Shown here piece by piece: positions 15,827-25,988 of a stretch of 43,506 nucleotides of DNA. Numbering within the stretch: position 1 is the stretch's first letter; every line of letters begins with the position of its first letter. Source of the DNA: Bacillota bacterium (lineage in GTDB: Bacteria > Bacillota > UBA5301 > Bu52); contig JADBKO010000036.1 of the NCBI GenBank assembly GCA_014896355.1, forward strand, positions 1 to 43,506. Reading direction: 5' to 3'. Below the pieces are notes generated by a model. That model saw only the letters and a program-made list of their open reading frames with translations. It was not told where the DNA came from and searched no databases. Position numbers and translations under genes: made by a program.

Positions 15827-17218
15827 GTGGGCTCCGTGGGCAAGAACCGGCTTCACAAGCTGCCCGTCTTGAATCAGGATGCCCAGCGCCTGGCCCCCGA
15901 GGATGTAAGGGCGTTCAACGCCAATTCGGTGCTGAACTGCATCCGCCGTTTTGGGCCCGTGGCGCGCATCGATCTATCCCGGCGAACAGGCTTGACCCCC
16001 GCTACAGTATCGGCGTGCTGCCGGCAGCTGGAGGAGCTGCATCTCGTGGAGCAGGCCGGAATCGGCGGATCCCGGGGCGGGCGGCGGCCTGTGCTATTCC
16101 AGCTGTCGCGCACCCATTTCTTCGCCCTGAGCGTGGATATCGGGGTGTCCGAGACGGTGGCGTTGGCGGTGGATCTGTCCGGATCCGTCTGTGCCCGTCT
16201 CACCGCACCTACCCCCAAAGGCGTTGCCGCGGAAGGCACCCCATCCCTTTCAGTGCCCGGGGAAGCCGCCGGTCAAGGCCCCGGTGGGCTGGGTCCAAGG
16301 CAGGCCGTTCAGCTGGCGGTGGACCTTCTGGGCCGGCTCCGTGCGCAGCTGCCCCCACAGGCCGTAACCCTGGGGGTGGTCGTCACGGTCCCTGGCCCGG
16401 TGGATTATGAGACCGGAACTGTCCTGTTTTCCCCCAACCTCCCAGGCTGGGAGGGAGTTCCCCTACGCCCTTGGCTGCGTGACGCGCTCGGCCTTCCCTG
16501 TTGGATTGAAAACGACGCCAATGCCGCGGCCTGGGCAGAGCGGTGGCTGGGCGTAGGCCGTGAAACTGACAATTTGCTTTTCGTGCTGGTGGACGCCGGC
16601 GTGGGGAGCGGGCTGGTGGCCGATGGGGAGCTTTACCGGGGGGCCCGCGGCACCGCCGGCGAGCTGGGCCACATCACCGTGGATATGGAGGGTCCCCGCT
16701 GCAACTGCGGCAACTACGGATGCCTGGAAGCCGTGGCAGCTCCCATTGGGCTGGTTCCCCAGGCCGTGCGCGAGATTCGGAAAGGGCACCCCAGCCGGAT
16801 GGCCGAGATCGTTCAGGGCCGCCTGGAGGCCATCGACCCGGACGTCCTGCTGGCCGCGGCTGTACAGCGGGATCCCCTGGCGGTTTCCTTGCTCCAGAAA
16901 GCCGGCCGCTACATCGGCATCGGGGTGGCGGCGATGATCAACCTTTTCAATCCCCAGCTGATTGTCATCGGCGGCCGCTTTCCTACGGCATTCCCGGATC
17001 TCTTCCCGGCGATCGCCGCTACGGCCCAGGCGCGGGCCTTCCAAGCACTGGCCGGCGGTGCAAAGATCGTACCCTCTTCCCTTGGCCCCGACGCCGTTGC
17101 CCTGGGGGGCGCGGCGCTGGTCCTGCGCCGTTTCTTCCAACAGGCTCCCGGCAGCACAGGCGGCGCCGGCCTCGACGGCAGCGCAGCCTTGGCTGATAAA
17201 GCGACCCCATTTCACTAA
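15827..17218 (+). CDS. ROK-family transcriptional repressor (NagC/XylR/Mlc-like)
   Basis: A 463-residue protein. An N-terminal helix-turn-helix (about 45-80: RIDLSRRTGLTPATVSACCRQLEELHLV) precedes a ROK sugar-binding domain with WIENDANAAAWAERWLG, FVLVDAGVGSGLVADGELYRG, GELGHITVDM and the zinc-binding CNCGNYGCLEA. The HTH marks it as a regulator rather than a kinase. A Gly/Pro-rich insert (about 124-155) interrupts the domain. GTG 15827 has AAGAGGA six bases upstream. It sits between two sugar importers and probably represses both until a sugar or sugar phosphate binds; NagC-type members respond to GlcNAc-6-P, which would fit the kinase downstream. Confidence 0.9.
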   Translation: MGSVGKNRLHKLPVLNQDAQRLAPEDVRAFNANSVLNCIRRFGPVARIDLSRRTGLTPATVSACCRQLEELHLVEQAGIGGSRGGRRPVLFQLSRTHFFALSVDIGVSETVALAVDLSGSVCARLTAPTPKGVAAEGTPSLSVPGEAAGQGPGGLGPRQAVQLAVDLLGRLRAQLPPQAVTLGVVVTVPGPVDYETGTVLFSPNLPGWEGVPLRPWLRDALGLPCWIENDANAAAWAERWLGVGRETDNLLFVLVDAGVGSGLVADGELYRGARGTAGELGHITVDMEGPRCNCGNYGCLEAVAAPIGLVPQAVREIRKGHPSRMAEIVQGRLEAIDPDVLLAAAVQRDPLAVSLLQKAGRYIGIGVAAMINLFNPQLIVIGGRFPTAFPDLFPAIAATAQARAFQALAGGAKIVPSSLGPDAVALGGAALVLRRFFQQAPGSTGGAGLDGSAALADKATPFH

Positions 17219-17233
17219 AAGGAGGAGATTCAG

Positions 17234-18499
17234 GTGAAAAGGCTGGCTCTGGCTTTGGCGTTGGTATTGCTGGTTTTCGTGGCTCTGAGCCCGGCTTCCC
17301 TGGCGAAGGAAAGCCTGAACGTGCTGTACATGGCTCAGGCCGGCTATCAGCCCGATGACATCCGGGCCATGGCGGACCTCTTCGAGTTTCTGACCGGGGA
17401 CAGCGTGAATCTGACCTTCGTGAAGTATGACGAGCAGCACGAAAAGGTCGTGGCATCTGCGGTTTCGCCGGTGGCAACGTACGATGTGATTCTGCTGGAC
17501 CTGATCTGGACTGCTGAATTCGCCTCCAAGAAAATGGTGGTGCCGCTGGACAAGTACATCACGCCGCAGATGAAGAAGGACATCGCCCCTGCCATCTGGG
17601 ATGCGTTCACCTACGACGGCCATGTGTGGGCCATGCCGTTCCTGGCCAACTTCCAGCTTTTCTTCTACAACGAGAACATGATCAAACGGGCCGGTTTTGC
17701 CGGACCGCCCAAGACCTTGGAAGAAATGGTGGAACAGATGAAGGCCATGAAGGCCAAGGGCATCGTCAAGTATCCCTGGACCGACTCCTGGAATGAGAAG
17801 GAAGGCCTGGTGTGCGAATTCGTCTGGCTCACCGGGGCCTTCGGTGGGGATACCTTCGATGCCCATGGCAAACCCGTTTTCAACACAGGGGCGGGATTGA
17901 AGGCGTTGGAGTTCATGGTGTCTCTGCTCAAGGAAGGGCTGGCCAACCCGAAATGCCTGACCAATGACGAAAACGCAGCCAGCGACGATTTTGTTTCCGG
18001 CAACGCCGCGTTTACCACCAACTGGACGTTCCAGTATGGTCTCATGAACGATCCGGCCGTCTCCAAAGTGGTGGGCCAGGCCAAGATGGGGCTGATTCCG
18101 GTGGCCAAGGCGGAGCTGGGCAAGTCCAAGTACAACACCGCCTCGGTCAGCGGCTTCCAGGGGGCGGCCATCATGGCCAATTCGCGCCACAAGGACTTGG
18201 CCTGGAAGTATGTGCGCTTCGTTACGAGCCCGTTGGTGCAGCGGGCATTTCTGACGGAGATGCCGGTCTGGACTTCCGTGCAAGAGAGCGCCTACGCCCA
18301 GACCATCGACAAGACCCTGCCCATCAAGTCCAAAGAGATCGCCAGCGTCCATCACCGGCCCAAGGTCCCGCCCTATCCGGAGGTTTCCTCCATTCTGCAG
18401 CGCTACATCCACCAAGCCCTGGAGATGAAGATGAGCCCGAAGGCGGCGCTGGACAAAGCCGCCGCAGAGATCAATGCAGTGTTGGCACGGCCCAAATAA
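17234..18499 (+). CDS. sugar ABC transporter substrate-binding protein (family 1), second importer
   Basis: A 421-residue solute-binding protein. The GTG start has a perfect AAGGAGGAG. The signal peptide (1-24) ends SPASLA-KES, again without a lipobox. Family-1 features include YDVILLDLIWTAEFASK, YITPQMKKDIAPAIWDAF, WAMPFLANFQLFFYNENM, FVSGNAAFTTNWTFQYGL and WKYVRFVTSPLVQRAFLTE. It is distinct from the first binding protein, so a different ligand or chain length is likely. It lies 15 bases behind the ROK gene and is followed by a strong stem-loop and two permeases. Confidence 0.9.
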   Translation: MKRLALALALVLLVFVALSPASLAKESLNVLYMAQAGYQPDDIRAMADLFEFLTGDSVNLTFVKYDEQHEKVVASAVSPVATYDVILLDLIWTAEFASKKMVVPLDKYITPQMKKDIAPAIWDAFTYDGHVWAMPFLANFQLFFYNENMIKRAGFAGPPKTLEEMVEQMKAMKAKGIVKYPWTDSWNEKEGLVCEFVWLTGAFGGDTFDAHGKPVFNTGAGLKALEFMVSLLKEGLANPKCLTNDENAASDDFVSGNAAFTTNWTFQYGLMNDPAVSKVVGQAKMGLIPVAKAELGKSKYNTASVSGFQGAAIMANSRHKDLAWKYVRFVTSPLVQRAFLTEMPVWTSVQESAYAQTIDKTLPIKSKEIASVHHRPKVPPYPEVSSILQRYIHQALEMKMSPKAALDKAAAEINAVLARPK

Positions 18500-18529
18500 A
18501 GTCAGTTGAAACGATCCCGATGTGATGTG

Positions 18530-18561
18530 CGGCCGCCGGCCGGTCTCCCGCCCGGCGGCCG
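18530..18561 (+). other. strong intercistronic stem-loop
   Basis: CGGCCGCCGG (18530-18539) and CCGGCGGCCG (18552-18561) form a 10-bp GC stem between the second binding-protein gene and its permeases. It has no T-run, so a role in mRNA stabilisation or partial attenuation is more likely than full termination. Confidence 0.6.
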
Positions 18562-18605
18562 TCCCCCTTGTGCAGGGGCACTGAATGGCCTGGGAGCTGA
18601 TCAGT

Positions 18606-19622
18606 ATGCTTGGAGGTACGCTCCAGGAACATGTGTTAAAAACGGGCGTTGGGCCAAGCCCGGGAAAAGCGGTGCGGAGGCGCCGCAGCGAACCGGGGCC
18701 GCGCAGATTGGCGGCCTGGCTTCTGGCCCCCAGCGTGGCCATCCTGGCTCTGGTCGTGGTCTTCCCGCTTTTATTCGCCCTGTATCTGAGCCTTCACCAG
18801 GCGGAGCCCACCGGCGGCGGGATCACCCTGCAGTGGAAGGGTCTGGCCAATTACACGCAGTTTCTGTTTCATGACGATTTGTTTTGGCCTGCGGTGCGCC
18901 TGACCCTCTATTTCACCGTGGTTTCGCTGTTGATCGAGCTCGCCCTGGGCATCGGCATGGCTTTGGTTTTGAACCAGGAGTTCCGGGGGCGCAACTGGGT
19001 GCGCGCGCTGGTTCTCCTGCCCTGGGCGGTTCCCACGGTGGTGAACGCCCGCATGTGGCAATGGATCTACGCCGGCGCCAACTACGGCGCTCTCAACGGG
19101 CTTATGCATACGTTACACCTGCTGCCTCCCCAGGTGGACAAGGTCTGGCTGGGGTTCGACGTGCCTTTCCAGAGCGTGCCCATCCTGGGCGCACTCATGG
19201 GATGGCTGGGCGCCACCGACGCCCTGCATATGATCATCGTGGCGGATACCTGGAAGGTTACGCCCCTGGTGACGCTGCTGGTGCTGGCAGGGTTGCAAAC
19301 CATCCCGGGCAGTTTGTATGAGGCTGCGCAGGTGGACGGAGCCTCCGCGTGGTACCGCCTGTGGCACATCACTCTGCCGTTGCTGCGTCCCATTATCCTG
19401 GTGGTACTGGTGCTGCGCACCATGGAGCTGTTCCGGGTCTTCGATATCATTTATATCATCATGCAGTATTCCATCCGGGTGGTGGGTGTGTACACCTTCG
19501 AGGTGGGCATGAAATTCTTGCACTTTGGGGCCGGCTCTGCCATGTCCTTCCTGATCGGGTTGATGATCCTGGGCTTGGCCTTGCTTTACGTCAAGATGCT
19601 CTACTCGGAAGACTCCTATTGA
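18606..19622 (+). CDS. sugar ABC transporter permease (MalF/UgpA-like), second importer
   Basis: About 338 residues with six to seven membrane helices. The EAA loop is YEAAQVDGASAWYRLWHITLPLLRPIILVVLV. The region between helices is of ordinary length, unlike the first importer's MalF-like subunit, although a short extra loop (GATDALH and surroundings) follows the third helix. ATG 18606 has GGGAG nine bases upstream and is preferred; an in-frame ATG at 18585 has no clear ribosome site. It is followed 16 bases later by the partner permease. Confidence 0.88.
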   Translation: MLGGTLQEHVLKTGVGPSPGKAVRRRRSEPGPRRLAAWLLAPSVAILALVVVFPLLFALYLSLHQAEPTGGGITLQWKGLANYTQFLFHDDLFWPAVRLTLYFTVVSLLIELALGIGMALVLNQEFRGRNWVRALVLLPWAVPTVVNARMWQWIYAGANYGALNGLMHTLHLLPPQVDKVWLGFDVPFQSVPILGALMGWLGATDALHMIIVADTWKVTPLVTLLVLAGLQTIPGSLYEAAQVDGASAWYRLWHITLPLLRPIILVVLVLRTMELFRVFDIIYIIMQYSIRVVGVYTFEVGMKFLHFGAGSAMSFLIGLMILGLALLYVKMLYSEDSY

Positions 19623-19638
19623 ACCGGAGGGATGATGG

Positions 19639-20583
19639 ATGGCGTTGCCAATTCCAGCCCGGTCCGGCCGTTTTGGCGTTCGCGGGGCTCGCCGACCGCC
19701 GGTGTGGCGAAAACGGGCTTTGCGAGTTTTGCTTTATGTGGCGGTGGGGCTGATCTTGCTCTGGACTCTGGCGCCGTTCTTGTGGCTGTTTTTGTCGAGC
19801 ATCTTTCCATACAAGGAATTGATCGCCCCGCGAGCCTCGCATTGGTGGCCCACGCAGCCGACCTTCGCCAATTACCTGGCGTTGTTTCAACGGCAGGAAC
19901 AAACGGGAGAGCTGTTCCTTTTTGCCCTGCGAAACAGCACGGTTGTGGCTGGAAGCGTTACCCTGGTGTGCCTCTTCTTCGGGACTCTGGGAGCCTACGC
20001 TCTGGCGCGGCTGCCTGTGTCCCATAAGAACGCCTGGGTTTTGTCGCTGCTGGTGATCCGCATGTTGCCCACCATTGCCCTGGTGATTCCGTTTTTCGTG
20101 ATCGTGTCGCTCATTGACTATCGCTTCCTGGGCTGGGGCCTGGAGTTCCATCTCTTCGACACCAAGCTCAATTTGGTGATTCTGTATACGACCTTCATCA
20201 TCGGGTTTGTGATCTGGATCATGCGCGGCTACTTCCTGGCGGTCCCGCCGGACCTGGAAGAGGCCGCCCGCATCGACGGCTGCACCCGTATGCAGTCCCT
20301 GTGGCGGGTGATTCTGCCCTTGAGCGCGCCGGGCCTGGTGGCTACCGGGATCCTCGCCTTCTTGTTGGCGTGGGATGAATTTTTGCTGGCATTGGTCTTT
20401 ACTCGATCCACCAATGCCATGACCTTGCCTTTGTTCATCGCTCAGCTGGGGAGCCAGTATGTCACCCGTTATGACCAGATTGCCACTGCCGGCGTGCTGG
20501 CCAGTCTGCCGCCCGTGCTGTTGGCCATGGCCTTCCAGCGGTTTATCGTTTCGGGCCTCACCATGGGCAGCACCAAGGGTTGA
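19639..20583 (+). CDS. sugar ABC transporter permease (MalG-like), second importer
   Basis: A 314-residue permease. Six helices and the EAA loop (LEEAARIDGCTRMQSLWRVILPLSAPG) are clear, as is a family-typical C-terminus (VSGLTMGSTKG). GGAGGG precedes ATG 19639. No ATPase is encoded in this operon either. Its stop codon is the first of two TGA codons created by a 13-bp tandem duplication. Confidence 0.92.
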   Translation: MALPIPARSGRFGVRGARRPPVWRKRALRVLLYVAVGLILLWTLAPFLWLFLSSIFPYKELIAPRASHWWPTQPTFANYLALFQRQEQTGELFLFALRNSTVVAGSVTLVCLFFGTLGAYALARLPVSHKNAWVLSLLVIRMLPTIALVIPFFVIVSLIDYRFLGWGLEFHLFDTKLNLVILYTTFIIGFVIWIMRGYFLAVPPDLEEAARIDGCTRMQSLWRVILPLSAPGLVATGILAFLLAWDEFLLALVFTRSTNAMTLPLFIAQLGSQYVTRYDQIATAGVLASLPPVLLAMAFQRFIVSGLTMGSTKG

Positions 20584-20597
20584 GACCAAGGGTTGAG
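20572..20597. repeat. perfect tandem duplication, 2 x 13 bp, across a stop codon
   Basis: ACCAAGGGTTGAG at 20572-20584 is repeated at 20585-20597. The first copy encodes the last residues and the stop of the permease. Confidence 0.85.
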
Positions 20598-20663
20598 GCG
20601 GCTGGCGGGAGGTGAGAACGGAGTCCACAGCGAACTCCCCTGCCAGAAAGGGAGGCAGGAGCC

Positions 20664-21014
20664 ATGATTCGAACGGCAGGTCAGATGACCAAAGAAACGC
20701 GGGAGCACATGCGCGGCGGACAGGGCAGCGTGGAGTTCACCCACGTGTTCAGCGCCGCAGAACTGGAACCCAAGGCCCGGTTGTTTGCCCGAGTGCGCCT
20801 GGCGCCCGGTTCGTCCATTGGGTTCCACCGCCACGAGGGCGAGGAGGAGATCTTTTACATCCTTTCCGGCCGGGGATTGGTAGACGATGACGGGGTGAAA
20901 CAGGAGGTCGGTCCTGGGGACGCCATCCGGACCGGCGGGGGAGCGGGACATGCCGTAGAGGCCCTCGGCGGGCAGCCCCTGGAGATGGTGGCGGTGATTC
21001 TTAAGGGCCGTTAG
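20664..21014 (+). CDS. cupin-domain protein
   Basis: A 116-residue single-domain cupin. Motif 1 is GFHRHEGEEEIFYILSGRG (metal ligands His, His, Glu), and motif 2 is GPGDAIRTGGGAGHAVE (second His). Small cupins of this kind bind a divalent metal and act as sugar isomerases, epimerases, lyases or ligand sensors. GGAGGCAGGAG precedes ATG 20664. Its position between the sugar permeases and the sugar kinase suggests a step in handling the imported sugar, but the reaction cannot be read from the sequence. Confidence 0.82.
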   Translation: MIRTAGQMTKETREHMRGGQGSVEFTHVFSAAELEPKARLFARVRLAPGSSIGFHRHEGEEEIFYILSGRGLVDDDGVKQEVGPGDAIRTGGGAGHAVEALGGQPLEMVAVILKGR

Positions 21015-21066
21015 TGCCCCCTGCATGGAACCCGGGTTGAACCGGCCGGGTAAGGAGCAGAGGATC

Positions 21067-22203
21067 GTGGATCTGACATATATGCATGCGAATGACCCCG
21101 ACCGCCCATACGCCGGTGCGGCGGGGACTGCCTCCGACAAGGTAGGGAGCGGCCTCATTGCGGGAGTGGACGGGGGTGGCACCCACACCCGGGCCTGGCT
21201 GGCCACTGCAGACGGACAGATTGTCGGCCGGGGCGAGGCCGGGCCTGCCAATATTACGGCGGGCGGGCCGGACACGGGGTTGGAGGCCGTGTGCACCGCC
21301 TTGGAGCGGGCTGCGGCAGACGCGCAGGGCCGCGATACGTGGAGCCGGGATGCCTTGAGCCGTCCTGCCTCGGGCCGTGTTCCCTTGGGCCGGGACACCG
21401 GGGGTGGAGCGGACCTAAGAGGACTACGTGCCCTTACCGTAGGGCTGGCCGGGGCGGACCGCCCAGGAGTACACGGCGAGGTGCTGGCGGGTTTGCAGCG
21501 GCGATTCCCCGGTGCGCACGTGACCCTCACCCACGACGCCCGTATCGCGCTGGCTGCCGAAGTGGGTGGCAACCCCGGCATCGTGCTCATCGCCGGCACC
21601 GGCTCTCTCTGCTATGGTGTGGGGCCTGGCGGGCGCGAGGCGCGCTCCGGTGGGTGGGGCTACCTGTTAGGCGATGAGGGCAGCGGCTTCGATCTGGGGC
21701 GGCGGGTCATCACCGCCAGCCTGCGGGCCCAGGACGGGCGGGGCGCGCCCTCGCGGATGACCGAGCTCTTCTTGGCGCAGGCCGGGCTGACTCGCGCGGA
21801 CGAGGCCGTAGCCAAAGTTTACAGCGGCCAGTGGAGCCGCGGTGCCGTGGCCGCCTTTGCCCGCATCGCTTTGCAGGCTGCTGCAGAGGGGGATGATCAG
21901 GCCCAAGCCCTGCTGGAGTATGCTGCAGGTGAACTGGCGCTGGCTGTGCATGCCGTGGTGCAGGCCCTCCAGTGGCCGCGGGCGGCTGTTCCCATCCCGG
22001 TATTCGGCACGGGCGGGCTTCTGGCGGGCGACAATCTGCTATGGCGGCAGTTGCGCCACAAACTGGCTGGTCTGGCCCCCGAAGCCACCCTGCAGCCCGC
22101 CCGCCACGCCCCGGTTATGGGCGCTCTTCGTCTGTCCTTGGAGCGGTACTGGGCGCCGGCGCCCGTGCCTGCGGAGGCCCTGCGGCGCCTGCTGGGGGCG
22201 TAG
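21067..22203 (+). CDS. BadF/BadG-type ATPase, probable N-acetylglucosamine-kinase-like sugar kinase
   Basis: About 378 residues of the ASKHA fold. It has phosphate-1 motif VDGGGTHTRAWLA, phosphate-2 LIAGTGSLCYG, GYLLGDEGSGFDLGRR and adenosine motif VFGTGGLLAGDN. These are the hallmarks of eukaryotic-type GlcNAc kinases within the BadF/BadG family. It would phosphorylate the imported aminosugar in the cytoplasm; murein-derived sugars are also possible. GTG 21067 with AAGGAG and AGAGG just upstream is preferred over ATG 21025. An Arg/Gly/Pro-rich insert (about 85-125) interrupts the N-terminal domain. It is the last gene of the sugar locus. Confidence 0.82.
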   Translation: MDLTYMHANDPDRPYAGAAGTASDKVGSGLIAGVDGGGTHTRAWLATADGQIVGRGEAGPANITAGGPDTGLEAVCTALERAAADAQGRDTWSRDALSRPASGRVPLGRDTGGGADLRGLRALTVGLAGADRPGVHGEVLAGLQRRFPGAHVTLTHDARIALAAEVGGNPGIVLIAGTGSLCYGVGPGGREARSGGWGYLLGDEGSGFDLGRRVITASLRAQDGRGAPSRMTELFLAQAGLTRADEAVAKVYSGQWSRGAVAAFARIALQAAAEGDDQAQALLEYAAGELALAVHAVVQALQWPRAAVPIPVFGTGGLLAGDNLLWRQLRHKLAGLAPEATLQPARHAPVMGALRLSLERYWAPAPVPAEALRRLLGA

Positions 22204-22292
22204 CCACGGTTCTTGCGGCTGAAGGGCTGTTCCATCGAGGATGCTGCGGCTGCGCGCAAGGCAACAGACGCTTGTTGAATTTGCTCTGGGTC

Positions 22293-22404
22293 TGTCCGCG
22301 ATGTGTGTTGGTGGGCCTATTGCAGCTGGCAGCATGTCTGTGGAATCTGGCCTTGTGTCCGCGGTACATCGCCAACACGTTCCGCGGACAGATCCGAGCG
22401 GACA
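22293..22404. repeat. cluster of TGTCCGC inverted and direct repeats
   Basis: In the gene-free stretch 22204-22546, TGTCCGC occurs at 22293 and 22356 and its complement GCGGACA at 22384 and 22398. The inner pair extends to a 9-bp inverted repeat (TGTCCGCGG at 22356, CCGCGGACA at 22382) with a 17-base loop. It could be a regulator binding array or a stem-loop between convergent genes. Nothing else recognisable is in this gap. Confidence 0.55.
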
Positions 22405-22546
22405 AAACCGGGTCAATGCTTGCCCCGGCATCCCAGCGGTCGGCGCATATCGTGCCAGGATGATGGCCTGGCCGCCCCGGTCTCAAGACGTCGTCGCGAA
22501 GGTCTCTGCCACCCTCGGGGTGCAGCCAGGGTCTCACCCCCGGTCC

Positions 22547-23821
22547 TCACCGCGGGCCGCAGCAAGCACCGGCGTGGGCTGTCTCGCCCAAGGCCTGCGC
22601 TTGCTGGCGTGCCCACTGGCGTTCCCAGCGCGCCGCCAGTAGCGCCAACCCCAGCATCCCGAACAAGCCCGCCAGGGCGCCCATCAACGCAAAAAGCAGC
22701 CCGTAGCGCTGAGCCATGGCGCCCATGAGGACCGGCAGCAGGGCGCCCCCTGTGGTGCCAATGCCTATGAGCAGTCCATTGGCCATGCCGGGACTGCCCG
22801 GGCACGCCCGGGCGCCCAAGGCCAATCCCGTGGGGAACAGCGGAGCCAGAAACAATCCCGTCAGGGGAAGAGCCAGGGAGGCGGCGGCAGGCGCGGACGC
22901 CGTGGCAGCTACGGCCACGGACAAAGCCGCACCCGCCGTCCCCAGCAACAGCAGGTGGCTGAGGGAGCTGCGGGCAGCGATCCGGGCGGCCAGCAGGCGC
23001 CCCAGGGTCATCAGGAGCCAAAACAGCGAAAGAAGTCCAGCGCCGGTTGCCAAGGGGACGCCGTGCACCTTATCCAAGATGGTGACCATCCATCCGCTGA
23101 CGCCGACCTCCACGCCCACATACAAGAAAAGGAAAAGAGCCATCCCCGCAAACCCGGGCTGGCGCAGAAGGATCCAGGCCGATTCTGTCGTGGCCGCCCT
23201 TCGCGCCTTCTTGCCGGCCACCATTCCTTCGGCCGCCTGCCTTTCGATCCGCCTTTCGTCCACCCTCCGGCCGGATGCCGGGCCGGAAGGGAACCGCGTC
23301 AGGGCAGCCCACACCAGCAGCACCACCGGCAAGGCGAGAATGGCCGCGAACGTGCGCCGGAAATCGCCGGGTTCCCGCAGCAACGCCGCCACCACCAGCG
23401 GCCCCACCAACGCCCCGGCCCCGAACAGGCTGTGGGCCGCGTTGAGGATGCTGCCGCTGCGCTCCGGATAGGCCTGCGTCAGTGCCGCATTGGTTCCGCC
23501 GTCCACGGCACCGAAACCGATGCCCAAAACCGCTGCTGCGACCAACACGGGCCACAGTCCGTGAGCCGTGGAGAAGAGCAGGCTGCCCACGGCCAGCATG
23601 GCTGCGCCTGCCATCAGGACGGGCTTCTTCCCGTAGCGGTCCGCCAGAATGCCCCCCGACACCACCGCCAGAACGCTCCCCACAGACTGCACTGTGAACA
23701 GCGCTCCCGCCACCGTATAGCCCAGCCTCAACGATGCCTGCAGGGCCGGCAGCAGGGGCCCCAGGAGGTAGCCCAGCAGCCCGATTGTGAACATGGCCAC
23801 CAAAGACAGCAGCAGAAGCAT
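22547..23821 (-). CDS. major facilitator superfamily transporter
   Basis: A 424-residue, twelve-helix transporter. ATG 23821 is preceded by GGGAG eight bases upstream, and the first membrane helix follows at once; a longer frame to 23902 reads through repeat DNA. Motif A (GGILADRYGKKPVLMAG), the helix-4/5 region DGGTNAALTQAYPERSGSILNAAHSLFGAGALVGP and symmetrical halves joined by a basic loop (about 190-215) are visible. The DGGTN...N pattern resembles FucP/GlcP-type sugar:proton symporters, which would suit the neighbouring sugar locus, but the substrate is unproven. It is convergent with the kinase gene. Confidence 0.83.
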   Translation of the reverse strand: MLLLLSLVAMFTIGLLGYLLGPLLPALQASLRLGYTVAGALFTVQSVGSVLAVVSGGILADRYGKKPVLMAGAAMLAVGSLLFSTAHGLWPVLVAAAVLGIGFGAVDGGTNAALTQAYPERSGSILNAAHSLFGAGALVGPLVVAALLREPGDFRRTFAAILALPVVLLVWAALTRFPSGPASGRRVDERRIERQAAEGMVAGKKARRAATTESAWILLRQPGFAGMALFLFLYVGVEVGVSGWMVTILDKVHGVPLATGAGLLSLFWLLMTLGRLLAARIAARSSLSHLLLLGTAGAALSVAVAATASAPAAASLALPLTGLFLAPLFPTGLALGARACPGSPGMANGLLIGIGTTGGALLPVLMGAMAQRYGLLFALMGALAGLFGMLGLALLAARWERQWARQQAQALGETAHAGACCGPR

Positions 23822-23845
23822 GTCATCCGCTCCCGAACAAGCAGT

Positions 23846-23910
23846 GTCCAGCGCGCAGCAGGGTCCAACGCGCAGTTGGACCCATCGCACAGCGACGTCC
23901 AACGCGCAGC
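23846..23910. repeat. imperfect repeat, GTCCAACGCGCAG units
   Basis: GTCCAGCGCGCAGC (23846), GTCCAACGCGCAG (23863) and GTCCAACGCGCAGC (23897) lie upstream of the MFS gene. A shorter related word (CCCAGCCCGCAG) follows. No gene is supported in 23822-24386. Confidence 0.65.
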
Positions 23911-24066
23911 CAGGCCCAGCCCGCAGTGAGGCACCGGCGGCCCAGCCGTGTGCCGGCCCAAAGTGCGGTCACCGGCCAAAGACGCACCCGCCGGGTAGGT
24001 GTTTTCCTTCCGGCTGGACGGGCACCCGCCCATAGCATCTTATCATATCTCAGTTCCCATCGGGAC

Positions 24067-24128
24067 CTCCGCGTCGATTTCCCCAAGCGTCTCCGCGTCG
24101 GTTCCCCCAAGGTTCTCCGCGCGCGTCC
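24067..24128. repeat. tandem repeat of 24-bp period
   Basis: Units starting CTCCGCGTCG begin at 24067, 24091 and, partially, 24115 (about two and a half copies, each followed by a TTTCCCCAAG-like half). Confidence 0.7.
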
Positions 24129-24187
24129 TGGTTCCCTGCGTGGGTGCCTGCGGGGGGCCAAGCCAAGCTGGATAAGCGCAGCAAAAT

Positions 24188-24277
24188 CCCCGGTCCCCTG
24201 CACGTGTGGCTGCACGGGTCATGCGGTCGTAATGGGCCCCGCCGCCCGCCCCGGTCCCCTGCACATGTGGCTGCACG
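24188..24277. repeat. 29-bp direct repeat, 61 bp apart
   Basis: The same 29 bases, one mismatch apart, occur at 24188-24216 and 24249-24277 (CCCCGGTCCCCTGCAC then GTGTGG or ATGTGG then CTGCACG). Each copy contains CTGCAC twice. With the neighbouring repeats this makes 23822-24386 a repeat-rich spacer between divergent MFS genes. The spacing recalls CRISPR, but there are only two copies. Confidence 0.7.
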
Positions 24278-24350
24278 CCACCAATCTGTCGTCATCCGCC
24301 GCCTTTGGCAGGAAGGCGCTGCCGCGTTCAGCCGCGCGGTGCTAAAATAG

Positions 24351-25988
<1,638 letters not shown>

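Noticed and set aside
16463-18742. Long minus-strand open frame through the ROK and binding-protein genes
   Set aside because: It is antisense to two clear genes with motifs and ribosome sites; its sequence is a compositional shadow of GC-rich DNA.
24188-24277. CRISPR array from the 29-bp repeat pair 61 bp apart
   Set aside because: Only two copies, no third at the same spacing, and a sequence unlike the type I-E repeat found 2 kb away.
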